NCBI RefSeq assembly: GCF_003060825.1
Contig: NZ_CP028922.1
Location: forward strand, 1,660,501-1,724,500
Source of the DNA: Paenibacillus sp. CAA11
Lineage (GTDB): Bacteria > Bacillota > Bacilli > Paenibacillales > Paenibacillaceae
Length of the DNA stretch: 64,000 nucleotides
Reading direction: 5' to 3'
Each line of letters starts with the position of its first letter. The stretch's first letter is position 1. The translations under genes and the position numbers were made by a program. Of this stretch, positions 27,159 to 35,853 are shown one piece after another. The notes beneath the pieces are model-generated. The model was given only the letters and a program-made list of their open reading frames with translations, was not told the DNA's origin and made no database searches.

Positions 27159-27201
27159 AGCACCTTCTACTTCCTTTAAGGCAGTGTGAAGGTGCTTTTT
27201 A
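27159..27201 (+). terminator. terminator after 6S RNA
   Basis: AGCACCTTC (27159-27167) pairs with GAAGGTGCT (27188-27196), followed by TTTTTATTTT. It lies just after the mature RNA and before the DUF1499-like gene. Confidence 0.9.
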
Positions 27202-27238
27202 TTTTGGCTCTACATAGGATGATGGAGGAGGAAGCAGA

Positions 27239-27631
27239 TTGTCGCTAAAAAGAGTATTCGTAGGTATTTTTCGCAGCTTTGAAGGAACCAGTGATCGGGC
27301 TAAAAGCCCTGAACTAAAAACAAGGTATTATCAGCTTTCGAGGGAGAAGCTGTGGGATGAGGTGACCTCAACGCTTAAGAAGATACCCGGTTACAAGCTG
27401 CTGCATGAGGTCCCTTCTGTAGGGGAGATCTTACTTGAGAAACGAACGGCGTTTGGAAGAACCATGGACATTACTGTCTCCTTGGTATCCACCGGGCCAA
27501 CCCGCAGTGCCATTGATATCTATTCGGCTACCCGTGGCTCCTTTGGCGACCTGGGTTCCAACTATCGTACGATCTTAAACTTATTTGCCATACTTGATAA
27601 GAAATTAGCTAATTATAAGACGAATCCATAA
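27239..27631 (+). CDS. DUF1499-like protein
   Basis: 130 residues, TTG start behind GGAGGAGGAAG. Soluble. The C-terminal pattern IDIYSATRGSFGDLGSNYRTI resembles the DUF1499 signature (S-x-S-R-x-G-x-x-D-x-G-x-N-x-x-R-I), and the first half has the LWDEVTSTLKKIPGYKLL strand-helix expected before it. Function of the family is unknown. Followed by a terminator. Confidence 0.7.
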   Translation: MSLKRVFVGIFRSFEGTSDRAKSPELKTRYYQLSREKLWDEVTSTLKKIPGYKLLHEVPSVGEILLEKRTAFGRTMDITVSLVSTGPTRSAIDIYSATRGSFGDLGSNYRTILNLFAILDKKLANYKTNP

Positions 27632-27637
27632 TAAGAT

Positions 27638-27678
27638 AAAGCGAGTGAGGGAAGAACCCACACCCGCTTTTATTTTTC
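27638..27678 (+). terminator. terminator after DUF1499-like gene
   Basis: AAAGCG-GTG-GGG pairs with CCC-CAC-CGCTTT around AAGAA, followed by TATTTTT. Also lies at the 3' end of tpx on the other strand. Confidence 0.85.
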
Positions 27679-27694
27679 TTCTAATCATTCATTA

Positions 27695-28213
27695 TTAGAT
27701 AAGCTCTTTCACTGCTGCCAGAGCTTTGTCGTAATCAGGATGCTCGGACATTTCCTTCAAATATTCGACATAACGAATTTTGTTGTCCGCATCAAGGACG
27801 AAGATCGCGCGGTGATCGATTCGGAATTCCTTAATCAACACACCATAAGCTTCACCGAATGAGTTGGTCTTGTAATCAGACAGTGTAATGACCCGGTCGA
27901 TTCCTGCTGCTCCACACCAACGCGCTTGAGCGAAAGGAAGATCTGCACTGACTGTAAGGATGACCACCTTGTCGCCGAGGTTGTCGGCTTCCTGATTGAA
28001 GCGGCGGGTTTGCGCATCGCAAACACCTGTATCCAGGGAAGGAACTACGCTGATCAGCTTAATCTTACCTGCGTAATCCTGCAGTGTAGCTTCTTCCAAG
28101 AGGTTCTTGCTGAGAGTGAAGTCTGGTGCAGTGTCGCCTACTTTAAGTTCAGGCCCAATCAAAGTGATAGGGTTGCCCTTGAATGTGGCTGCTTGTGTAC
28201 GTTCTTGTGCCAT
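27695..28213 (-). CDS. tpx: thiol peroxidase (2-Cys peroxiredoxin)
   Basis: 172 residues from ATG 28213, set by AAGGAGGAG upstream. Reduces hydrogen and alkyl peroxides with thioredoxin. Peroxidatic Cys in [16 protein letters not shown] and resolving Cys in ARWCGAAG are both present at Tpx spacing. Residues TFKGNPITL and [10 protein letters not shown] are the family N-terminus. Cytoplasmic, monocistronic. Confidence 0.96.
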   Translation of the reverse strand: MAQERTQAATFKGNPITLIGPELKVGDTAPDFTLSKNLLEEATLQDYAGKIKLISVVPSLDTGVCDAQTRRFNQEADNLGDKVVILTVSADLPFAQARWCGAAGIDRVITLSDYKTNSFGEAYGVLIKEFRIDHRAIFVLDADNKIRYVEYLKEMSEHPDYDKALAAVKELI

Positions 28214-28359
28214 ATTGAATCTCCTCCTTCTCATAATGGGAATTGGCTGATGAAGGCTTCATAGCCTAACATTGGTATTGCATGCCAAAATCAATTATAA
28301 TCTTTTTAAAAAGAACTTGTCCAATGCTAGATGCTTAAAGGAAGGAAAGAGAGGATTTC

Positions 28360-28992
28360 ATGATATTTATCCGCTATGAGAATTGGAGAAAGTATGTGAA
28401 ATACTATCCTGTAACCACCCTGCTTGTTCTTGCTAATGTACTTATGTTCGTCATCCTCAGCTTGAACGGTGGATCAAGGGACTTTGATACCTTGTATCAT
28501 TATGGTGCAGTGAGTAACTTGCAGCCTGAAGGGGAGTATTGGCGTTTTTTTGCGGCTATGTTTCTTCATCATGGTTTTGACCATCTTTTGTTCAACTGTT
28601 TTGCTATATTCGTGTTTGCTCCTCCGTTGGAGCGGCTTATGGGCTGGTGGCGGTTCGCGATCCTTTATTTGGCCAGCGGCTTCATAGCGAATCTGCTTGA
28701 TCATGCCTATCAACAACATATGTTAGATCCATATACCAACTGGATTGGTGTAGGGGCCTCAGGAGCGATTTACAGCGTGTACGGTGCTTTTCTATACATT
28801 GCCCTGCTGCAGCGTCAGCTGATGGATGAGGGCTCACGCAGAACGCTCTATGCGCTTCTGTTCGTAGGGGTCATCTTCTCATTCATTCAAGAAAATGTAG
28901 GCTGGTTTGCTCATCTTGGCGGACTTTTTTGTGGGTTCTTCATATATGGGCTTATTATCCGGTGGTTTAAGCCGCCGTTACTCAGAACTTGA
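28360..28992 (+). CDS. rhomboid family intramembrane serine protease
   Basis: 210 residues with six membrane helices. The catalytic serine is in GVGASGAIYSVYG (helix 4), the histidine in VGWFAHLGGLFCGF (helix 6) and the oxyanion-side Asn in HLLFNCFA (helix 2). The WRFFAAMFLHHGFDHLLFN pattern in loop 1/helix 2 is typical. Cleaves membrane proteins within the bilayer. Substrate unknown. Start ATG 28360 behind AGAGAGG. Divergent from tpx. Confidence 0.93.
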   Translation: MIFIRYENWRKYVKYYPVTTLLVLANVLMFVILSLNGGSRDFDTLYHYGAVSNLQPEGEYWRFFAAMFLHHGFDHLLFNCFAIFVFAPPLERLMGWWRFAILYLASGFIANLLDHAYQQHMLDPYTNWIGVGASGAIYSVYGAFLYIALLQRQLMDEGSRRTLYALLFVGVIFSFIQENVGWFAHLGGLFCGFFIYGLIIRWFKPPLLRT

Positions 28993-29041
28993 GATAAGGT
29001 TCAATTCAGTGAACTGACAAACAGGATTGGAGCGGACACAC

Positions 29042-29950
29042 GTGGAACTTAGACAACTTCAGTATTTTGTTAAGGTAGCCAGGAAGCAGCATGTGACCCA
29101 GGCTGCCGAAGAGCTTCATGTGGCTCAATCTGCCGTCAGTCGGCAAATTCATCAGCTGGAGAAAGAACTTGGGGTTGACCTCTTTATTCAAAAGGGGAGG
29201 AATTTGCAGCTTACGGCTGTAGGGCAGCTCTTCTGCTCAAGGGTGGAGACGATCCTTAAAGATCTGGACAGGGCTGTCAATGAGGTGCATGAGTTTTTAA
29301 ATCCGGAGCTAGGGGAGATCCGCCTAGGATTTCCGCACAGTCTGGGAATTCATGTATTGCCGAGCATAATTGCGGAGTTTAGAAAACGTTATCCAAATGT
29401 GAAATTCAGGTTCAAACAAGGGATGTATACCACGTTAATACGTGATGTTATTACGGCAGAAGTGGATCTGGCCTTCATTTCTCCGTTTCCTGAGCAGCAC
29501 GACCAGATCGAAGGCAACATTATTCTTACAGAGGAATTATGCGCCATCTTACCTCATAACCATCGGCTGGCCGGGCAACAAAGCATTGCCTTAAGCGAAC
29601 TGAAAGACGATAAGTTCATTCTTTTCAGTAAAGGATATTCGCTTCGCCCCATTGTGCTGCATGCTTGTTTGGAAGCGGGGTTTAGCCCAAAGATTGCATT
29701 CGAGGGGGAGGAGACGGATACGATTCGCGGCCTGGTAGCCGCAGGCATGGGAGTGAGTCTGCTGCCGGAGATGTCCTTATTTCAGACGAATTCGCTGCAG
29801 CCCGCTAGGGTTAAAATTATATCTCCCAAAGTAACAAGAACCATTGGTTTGATCCATCGCTCTGATGATAAGCTGCCGCTTGTCGCTCAATCATTCCGTG
29901 CCTTCCTTCTGGATCATTTCGGAGTTACAACAAATCCCCCACCCGGTTAG
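29042..29950 (+). CDS. LysR family transcriptional regulator
   Basis: 302 residues from GTG 29042, chosen for the GGAGCGG site; the frame opens 15 bases earlier. N-terminal winged helix: [40 protein letters not shown]. The effector-binding domain (about 90-295) has the usual two-lobed pattern ([34 protein letters not shown]). The regulated gene is not obvious: LysR targets often lie divergent, but rhomboid is codirectional upstream and the intron lies downstream. Confidence 0.92.
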   Translation: MELRQLQYFVKVARKQHVTQAAEELHVAQSAVSRQIHQLEKELGVDLFIQKGRNLQLTAVGQLFCSRVETILKDLDRAVNEVHEFLNPELGEIRLGFPHSLGIHVLPSIIAEFRKRYPNVKFRFKQGMYTTLIRDVITAEVDLAFISPFPEQHDQIEGNIILTEELCAILPHNHRLAGQQSIALSELKDDKFILFSKGYSLRPIVLHACLEAGFSPKIAFEGEETDTIRGLVAAGMGVSLLPEMSLFQTNSLQPARVKIISPKVTRTIGLIHRSDDKLPLVAQSFRAFLLDHFGVTTNPPPG

Positions 29951-29969
29951 CCGGATGGGGGATTTGTTA
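29933..29969 (+). terminator. LysR terminator, insertion site of the intron
   Basis: AATCCCCCA-CCCGG pairs with CCGG-ATGGGGGATT, overlapping the LysR stop codon. The group II intron begins two bases beyond the TTTGTTATT tail. Confidence 0.88.
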
Positions 29970-29971
29970 TT

Positions 29972-31873
29972 GTGCGCCCGGCATGGGCGATAACTCGGCG
30001 GTGAAAGTCCGCTACAGGCTTGGCAGTAGGAACTGTTAGCTGAAGGCAAGGGTGTCCGCCGCGAGGCGGAATCTGAAGGAAGCCGGAGGCAAACCCTCGG
30101 TCTGACGAACAGAAATCACATAGAAGGCATCATGGGACGGACGAGCTTGCACTACAAAGCAAAGTCCAATACTGCCCGAATCCCATGGTGTAAATGTGGC
30201 AGATAGATGAGGGGAAGGTTATCGCTCTTACCCGGGGAGGTCTCACAGACGACAAGTAGGAAAAAAAAACCGAAAGACGGAGTAAAGCTTGCTGTGAGAA
30301 GTCAGCAGAGGCCATAGTACCCGGAAGGTTTTTTTTTCGGGGAAGGGCCGAACAATCGTAAGTCTCGAGTACATACCGAAAGGAGAGCTGACGCGATGAA
30401 AGCAGAATACCGAAAGGGCTACCTGCAAAGGGATAGCGTGGAACGCGAAGAGCATGCGGGAGTGCGGAGCGCCGGTACTCGGGAACGTAAAGAAAGAGGC
30501 GGTGCAACAGACCTGCTGGAGCAGATTCTGGACAGAGACAATCTGAACAGAGCCTACAAACAGGTCAAACGCAACCATGGAGCGCCAGGAATCGACGGAA
30601 TGACCGTAGAAGACGCGCTACCCTGGCTGCAGGAACATAGAGACGAGCTGTTGCAAAAGATCCGGGAAGGCAGATACAAGCCCAGCCCAGTACGGCGCAA
30701 GGAAATTCCCAAAGCAGATGGAAGCGGAGTACGGAAGCTTGGCATACCCACGGTCGTAGACCGAGTGATTCAGCAGGCAGTCGCCCAGCAGCTCCAGCCC
30801 CTGTTCGAGCCGCTCTTCTCGGAGGGAAGCTATGGCTACCGCCCCGGTCGGAGCGCACAACAGGCCATTCGCAAGGTGAAAGACTATGCAGAACAGGGAT
30901 ACGGCTACGCAGTAGAAATCGACCTCTCCAAATACTTCGACACGCTGAATCATGAGCTGCTTATGCATCTTTTGCGCAAACAAATTCAGGACAGACGCGT
31001 AACCGAACTGATTAAGAGATACCTGAAAAGTGGGGTTATGGAGAACGGGGTGCACTGCAAAACAGAAGAAGGCTCCCCTCAGGGAGGCCCCCTGTCGCCG
31101 CTTCTGGCGAACATCTACCTGAACGAATTTGACCAAGAGATGAAAGGCCGCGGAGTGAACGTCATCCGCTATGCGGACGATATTGTGGTGCTTGCCAAAA
31201 GCAAACGGGCAGCGGTGCGGCTACTGGAATCCTGCGGAAAGTACCTGGAGACCAAACTGAGACTCCAGATCAATACGCAGAAAAGTAAGGTCGGTAGCGT
31301 AGTGGCTCGAAAGCACTTCAAATTTCTCGGCTTTGCCCTGGGAAAGAACAAGAACGGCATGTATATCCGTGCCCATGGACAATCCCTCGCAAAAGCGAAG
31401 AAGAAGTTGAAAGAACTCACAAGTCGCAGCCAGGGCAGAAATGTTCGCCAAGTCATGGAAAAGGTAAAAGTCTACATTCGGGGATGGATTGGTTACTACT
31501 ATGTGGCCGACATGAAACGGATCCTGCAAAGCTGGAGCGAATGGTTGCGAAGACGACTGCGGATGTACATCTGGAAACAGTGGAAAAAGCCGCGAACAAA
31601 AGTACAAAACCTGCGGAAGCTGGGGATACCGGAATGGCAGGCTTACCAGTGGGGCAATTCCCGTCTCGGGTACTGGCGCATCGCCGGAAGTCCAGTGTTG
31701 TCTCGTTCCATAACAAACAAAAAGCTCGTACAGGCAGGATATTATGACTTTCCTGCGCAATACGAGCGTTTACGTAAATTGCACTTATGCGGTTGAACCG
31801 CCGTATACCGAACGGTACGTACGGTGGTGTGAGAGGTCGGCTACTCATCTAATGAATAGCCTCCTACTCGATT
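29972..31873 (+). mobile_element. group II intron, class C type
   Basis: About 1.9 kb. The 5' end GTGCGCCC follows directly on the LysR terminator, with a structured domain I region to about 30395, a maturase gene, then domain V at 31797-31829 (ACCGCCGTATACC, loop GAA, GGTACGTACGGTGGT) and domain VI (GGCTA...TAGCC) ending CCTACTCGAT. The CGC rather than AGC catalytic triad in domain V, the maturase without an endonuclease domain, and insertion after an intrinsic terminator are the three marks of class C introns. Termini appear intact, so it is probably functional. Confidence 0.92.
30396..31796 (+). CDS. ltrA: group II intron reverse transcriptase/maturase
   Basis: 466 residues, ATG behind AAAGGAG. 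Reverse transcriptase blocks run from YKQVKRNHGAPGIDGMT through GYRPGRSAQQAI, VEIDLSKYFDTLNH, EEGSPQGGPLSPLLANIYL and the catalytic RYADDIVVL. The maturase X/thumb region follows (WIGYYYVADMKRILQSWSEW, then RRLRMYIWKQWK). The protein ends at KLHLCG with no HNH endonuclease domain, as in class C. It binds the intron RNA, aids splicing and copies it into DNA at the target. No frameshift. Confidence 0.96.
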   Translation: MKAEYRKGYLQRDSVEREEHAGVRSAGTRERKERGGATDLLEQILDRDNLNRAYKQVKRNHGAPGIDGMTVEDALPWLQEHRDELLQKIREGRYKPSPVRRKEIPKADGSGVRKLGIPTVVDRVIQQAVAQQLQPLFEPLFSEGSYGYRPGRSAQQAIRKVKDYAEQGYGYAVEIDLSKYFDTLNHELLMHLLRKQIQDRRVTELIKRYLKSGVMENGVHCKTEEGSPQGGPLSPLLANIYLNEFDQEMKGRGVNVIRYADDIVVLAKSKRAAVRLLESCGKYLETKLRLQINTQKSKVGSVVARKHFKFLGFALGKNKNGMYIRAHGQSLAKAKKKLKELTSRSQGRNVRQVMEKVKVYIRGWIGYYYVADMKRILQSWSEWLRRRLRMYIWKQWKKPRTKVQNLRKLGIPEWQAYQWGNSRLGYWRIAGSPVLSRSITNKKLVQAGYYDFPAQYERLRKLHLCG

Positions 31874-31887
31874 ATCTATGAAGCTGC

Positions 31888-32562
31888 TTATTCGCGGTTA
31901 TTGGTAAAGATAAGGATATAGCGTAACAGCTCCAGAACCGCTACGAGAGCGGCTGCTACATAGGTCAAGGCGGCGGCATTTAATACTTTGCCTACCTTGC
32001 GTTCTTCCTGATGTGTTACATAACCTTGCTCAAGCATAATTTTACGAGCCCGGTTGCTGGCATTAAATTCTACCGGAAGTGTAATCAACTGAAAGGCAAC
32101 GGCACAGGAGAAGAAGACGATTCCAAGGCCTATAAGGTTCAGCGATTGCAGGAAGAATCCGGCAAGCAGCAGAATTGGCGCAAAACCGGAAGCAAAGTTC
32201 ACAAGGGGAAAGATTCGATGACGTGCTACCAGCATAGGGTATTTCACTTTATGCTGGATCGCATGGCCAACCTCGTGACATGCAACAGACACAGCAGATA
32301 TGGATCTTTCATAATAGACCGGCTCGGAAAGACGAACAACCCGATGGATTGGATCGTAGTGATCTGTTAGGCTCCCCCGAACAGGTTCAATAGGAACATC
32401 GTAAAGTCCATTGGCATCCAGCATCCGGCGTGCCGCTTCTTGACCGGTCATTCCACTGTAGTTCTCATCTTTGCTGTATTTCTTAAAAGTGCCTTGGACC
32501 CGGAATTGAGCCCAGAGAGAGAAGATAAACGCTACAATAATTAGTACATACAATCCGCCCAT
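31888..32562 (-). CDS. yugP: zinc metallopeptidase, YugP family
   Basis: 224 residues, ATG behind TGGAGGAATG. Zinc motif CHEVGHAIQH after a first membrane helix (residues 3-20), then helices at about 118-140, 143-165 and 192-220. This is the DUF2667/YugP neutral zinc metallopeptidase of Bacillota, a membrane-embedded enzyme of unknown substrate. The 3' end lies 15 bases beyond the group II intron end. Confidence 0.9.
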   Translation of the reverse strand: MGGLYVLIIVAFIFSLWAQFRVQGTFKKYSKDENYSGMTGQEAARRMLDANGLYDVPIEPVRGSLTDHYDPIHRVVRLSEPVYYERSISAVSVACHEVGHAIQHKVKYPMLVARHRIFPLVNFASGFAPILLLAGFFLQSLNLIGLGIVFFSCAVAFQLITLPVEFNASNRARKIMLEQGYVTHQEERKVGKVLNAAALTYVAAALVAVLELLRYILIFTNNRE

Positions 32563-32600
32563 ATATCATTCCTCCATTTTTGAATGTTAAGTAAATAATG

Positions 32601-33040
32601 TTAAGTGAATGGCCCGTGAGTAAGAAGAATGCGCAGCGCCTCAATGCAGGCCATGCTTTGCGGCATAAGATGGGTGAAAGCTTTGTTCACCTGAGAGGGC
32701 TTCATCTGAGAGAGGATGGGCTGCAGCTCCTTAACCTCTCGTTCCAGCTGCTGCAAATGAATTTCGAGAGAGGTTAACTTCTCCTTAACCTTCTCTTCAT
32801 CACTGACACCGCTCCATTCATCGAGCTTGGTTCGAATTTCTTCGAGTGTGTATTTCTCCTGCTTTAATTGATTAATACGTTTGAGCCGAATTAAAGTTTC
32901 ATGGCTGTATAGTCTGTAGTTTTTTACAGTGCGGGTTTCCGGTTCAATTAATCCCAGCTTGGTGTAGTAATCAATTGTCCGTTCGCTAATCTCAGCCTCT
33001 CTGGCTAGTTCTCCGATGCGGTATAGCTTATTAACCCCAA
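32601..33040 (-). pseudogene. MerR family regulator lacking an in-frame start codon
   Basis: Read from the minus strand. The frame gives KLYRIGELAREAEISERT, then IDYYTKLGLIEPETRT, KNYRLYSHETLIRLKRIN, a long coiled coil and a C-terminal domain ending ILLTHGPFT, about 145 residues, to TAA 32601. It is a full MerR-type protein (wHTH plus dimerising helix). However, between the in-frame upstream TAG and the conserved domain there is no ATG, GTG or TTG. A ribosome site (GGGGAG) sits 8 bases before a TTG at 33040-33038 that is one base out of frame, next to a run of four G. One extra G would give TTG-GGG-GTT-AAT-AAG. Either a one-base deletion or a sequence error. Confidence 0.85.
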
Positions 33041-33230
33041 ATGAATCACTCCCCGAATACTACCATTCTTATAAGTTACTTCTCTATATATACATCGTAT
33101 GATACAAGATCAGAAAGCATACAGTCAAACGTTACACTTTGCAAACTTTAGTGAAGAACAAATAGTAACAACAATACCTTACGTACAATGTTACATAAAT
33201 TAATTTTCTCGCTAATCTAACATTTTTTTG

Positions 33231-33260
33231 TTGTCAAGTTGTATGTGTTTTGATTATAAT
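33231..33260 (+). promoter_or_regulatory. promoter of amtB
   Basis: TTGTCA (33231-33236), 18-base spacer, TATAAT (33255-33260). The rest of 33041-33313 is A/T-rich, with no open frame. Confidence 0.7.
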
Positions 33261-33280
33261 CACTTTAAACATTAGATTCA

Positions 33281-33297
33281 TGTAAAGAAACATGACA
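33281..33297 (+). promoter_or_regulatory. TnrA/GlnR-type operator in the amtB leader
   Basis: TGTAAAGAAACATGACA fits the nitrogen-control consensus TGTNA-N7-TNACA exactly. It lies 20 bases downstream of the -10 box and just before the ribosome site. Position suggests repression (GlnR under nitrogen excess) rather than activation. Confidence 0.65.
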
Positions 33298-33313
33298 TTA
33301 AGGAGAGGGTTGT

Positions 33314-34708
33314 ATGAAGAGAAAGTGGTTTTTTGGGTTACTTGCCTTAGGATCGGCAATGGCATTTCCGGTCACTGCCTTTGCGGCAGATGAAGTAACA
33401 GCACCCATGCTGCAGATCGGACTGAATTCACTATTTGTATTCCTTGCTTTTATTCTGGTCTTCTTCATGCAGGCGGGGTTCGCCTTGCTTGAAGCGGGAT
33501 CTGTACGAATGAAGAATGCGGGTCACGTTGCTGGCAAGACGATCCTTACCTTAGGTATCGCAGTGATTGCTTTCTGGGCACTAGGTTTCGGGTTCGGGTT
33601 TGGTAACGGGAACGGCTTTTTTGGATATACAGGCTTCTTCTTTGGAGGAAATGCGGATACAGGGTCTTTCGATGCGTTGACGGCATCCGGTGTGCCGATG
33701 GTGATCCTGTTCCTATTCCAGTTCTCCTTCGCAGCTGTATCCCTGGCTATTGCCTGCGGCGGTATGGCAGAGCGTGCCAAGCTCAGTGTTTACATTATAT
33801 TCGGCATTCTGTTCATGATTATTATCTATCCGATTATCGCTCACTGGGTTTGGGGCGGCGGATGGTTGGCAGAGATGGGCATGCAGGATTACGCCGGTTC
33901 CGCCGTGGTTCACTTGACGGGGGCTACTGCAGCCTTGGTTGCTACCTATCTTCTCAAACCGCGTCTCGGTAAATATGGCAAGGATGGTAAGCCTAACAGC
34001 ATTCCAGGCCACAATCAGGTCTTGTCCGTACTCGGTGTAGTTTTTCTATGGGTAGGTTGGTTCGGATTTAACCCAGGCAGTGGGCTTTCTGCTTTGGGAG
34101 ACGGATTCTTTGGCTATGTTGCATTAACCACGAATCTGGCTGCCGCTGCTGGCGGTGTTGCAGCCTTGCTGGTATCCTGGGCCGTATTCGGCAAAGCGGA
34201 TATTCCAAGCATGCTGAACGGTGTCTTGGCAGCACTTGTTGCGATCACGGGTTCCTGTGCTTTTGTTGAGCCATGGGCGGCTGTTGTAATCGGGGTGATC
34301 GCCGGTGTTCTTACCTTCTTTACGGCACAGTGGTTTGAAAAGGCAGGACTTGATGATCCGGTCTATGCGTTCTCTGTGCACGGTATCGCCGGAATGTGGG
34401 GCGCTCTGTCAACAGGCTTCTTTGCAACCCCAGAACTTGCAGAGAACGCTGGAGTGGGTAAAGCAGGTTTGTTTTACGGAGGTGGCTTTGAGCAACTAGG
34501 CGTTCAAGCTTTGGGGATGATTGGCGTATTTGCGTTCGTCCTGGTACTCTCCTTCATTATTCTTGGTATTATGAAGGCAGTGATGGGAATTCGTGTTACG
34601 GAAGAAGAGGAGACCATGGGCCTTGATATCAGCGAACATGGCACTTATGGTTATCCAGAGCAAATGGGTTTGATTTCGGGACAAAGCAAGAAAGACCTTA
34701 ACAGCTAA
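33314..34708 (+). CDS. amtB: ammonium transporter
   Basis: 464 residues, ATG behind AAGGAGAGGG. Signal peptide (MKRKWFFGLLALG... ending AFAADE), then eleven membrane helices as in Amt proteins. Family landmarks: FMQAGFALLEAGSVRMKNAG (helix 1), IAHWVWGGGWLAE (conserved His-Trp region), FNPGSGL, and AFSVHGIAGMWGALSTGFFA with the second pore histidine. The C-terminal cytoplasmic tail (GLDISEHGTYGYPE) is the PII-contact segment, yet no PII (glnK/nrgB) gene follows. Confidence 0.95.
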   Translation: MKRKWFFGLLALGSAMAFPVTAFAADEVTAPMLQIGLNSLFVFLAFILVFFMQAGFALLEAGSVRMKNAGHVAGKTILTLGIAVIAFWALGFGFGFGNGNGFFGYTGFFFGGNADTGSFDALTASGVPMVILFLFQFSFAAVSLAIACGGMAERAKLSVYIIFGILFMIIIYPIIAHWVWGGGWLAEMGMQDYAGSAVVHLTGATAALVATYLLKPRLGKYGKDGKPNSIPGHNQVLSVLGVVFLWVGWFGFNPGSGLSALGDGFFGYVALTTNLAAAAGGVAALLVSWAVFGKADIPSMLNGVLAALVAITGSCAFVEPWAAVVIGVIAGVLTFFTAQWFEKAGLDDPVYAFSVHGIAGMWGALSTGFFATPELAENAGVGKAGLFYGGGFEQLGVQALGMIGVFAFVLVLSFIILGIMKAVMGIRVTEEEETMGLDISEHGTYGYPEQMGLISGQSKKDLNS

Positions 34709-34773
34709 TTTTAAGTCTTATTGAACATGAATTATGGGATTCTATTATTGCTGCAAGAGAGGAAGTGCGCCGG

Positions 34774-35853
34774 ATGGATTCGAAGACAGCTTATGATCAT
34801 GTTGATTTCGCAGCCATTCGGTCTGCGGCATCCCTGATGGAATTGGGCTCTGCAAGAACGGAGGGAGCAAAGCGGTTATTGGGTGTCTTCTCCTCCGTAC
34901 CGATCGAGACATGGAATGAGAGTGTGAACCTCTTGCAGGATGAGGTCATGTCAAGAGCTGTGTTCTTGTGTGAGCGTGATATGGCGGGGGAGGGCTGGGG
35001 CGTAGCTCCAGCTCCCTTCGCTTTTGTTGTATTTGGAAGTGGGGGAAGAGGGGAACAGACGCTTTGGAGCGATCAGGACAATGGCCTGATTATTAGTGAC
35101 ACCGATGACGACGTGTTGGTGCCTTATTTTGCTGAGTTCGGGAAACGGCTATCAAGCTACCTTGAGTCCGCAGGTTATCCGCCTTGCGAAGGCAAGGTAA
35201 TGGCGAATAATCCGATGTGGAGCCAGACTGGTTCCTCTTGGGTGAGGCAGCTGAGCCATTGGACGAATGAGATGGGGTGGGAGGATGTACGCTACCTTAC
35301 TATTGCTTCGGATATGAGACATATTGTCGGCCCGGAAAGCTTATCTGAAGCATGGAGACAGAATTTAATGAATCTGCTTAGTGGCTCTGAGGAGATAGAG
35401 GCTGCACTGCTGAGAAATACGATGCGACATAAGGCGGCTACAAATATATTAGGTCAAATTATTACTGAACGCTTTGGAGAGCATGCGGGTGAGTTTGATA
35501 TCAAGTATGGGCTGTACATTCCGCTGGTTAATGGGATCCGCTGTTTGGCATTTAAATATGGCATCAAGGAGACATCGACTCTTAAGCGGATCTCCAGATT
35601 GTATGAGCTTGAGGCTTTTCCCAGGCCCTGGCTTGATGCTTGCCGGCGTGCTTTTCATACAGCTCTCAAGTTCAGGTCGATGACTGGAAAGGTCACTGAG
35701 CAGGGTCAGCTCGCAGGAAGCGCCTATCTCTCGGCAGAAGCTCTTAAGGATAAGCAGATTATCCGTGAATTGAGAGAAAACCTCGGAGCGGTAAGACAGC
35801 TGTATCGGATGCTGCAAAGGCAGCATCGCTTTGCGGAAAGGAGAAGACCATGA
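34774..35853 (+). CDS. DUF294 putative nucleotidyltransferase (GlnD-like)
   Basis: 359 residues from ATG 34774 (AGAGGA 10 bases upstream; a GTG 9 bases earlier is too close to the site). The N-terminal third is a helical DUF294 domain. The nucleotidyltransferase motif is GSGGRGEQTLWSDQDNGLI (G-S-x-x-R-x-E-x4-S-D-x-D), the same as in PII uridylyltransferase GlnD. MANNPMWSQTGSSWVRQLSHW and the DUF294_C region (DIKYGLYIPLVNGIRCLAFK) follow. There are no CBS or HD domains. It sits 65 bases after amtB and overlaps the exonuclease gene by ATGA. Confidence 0.87.
   Translation: MDSKTAYDHVDFAAIRSAASLMELGSARTEGAKRLLGVFSSVPIETWNESVNLLQDEVMSRAVFLCERDMAGEGWGVAPAPFAFVVFGSGGRGEQTLWSDQDNGLIISDTDDDVLVPYFAEFGKRLSSYLESAGYPPCEGKVMANNPMWSQTGSSWVRQLSHWTNEMGWEDVRYLTIASDMRHIVGPESLSEAWRQNLMNLLSGSEEIEAALLRNTMRHKAATNILGQIITERFGEHAGEFDIKYGLYIPLVNGIRCLAFKYGIKETSTLKRISRLYELEAFPRPWLDACRRAFHTALKFRSMTGKVTEQGQLAGSAYLSAEALKDKQIIRELRENLGAVRQLYRMLQRQHRFAERRRP

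Noticed and set aside
30130-31848. Minus-strand frames across the group II intron
   Set aside because: Shadows of the maturase gene and structured RNA; no support as proteins.
32601-33040. MerR gene as GlnR or TnrA, given the nearby nitrogen box
   Set aside because: GlnR/TnrA have an ARQIRYYE-type recognition region. This protein reads SERTIDYYTKLG and has a different C-terminus, so it is another MerR member.
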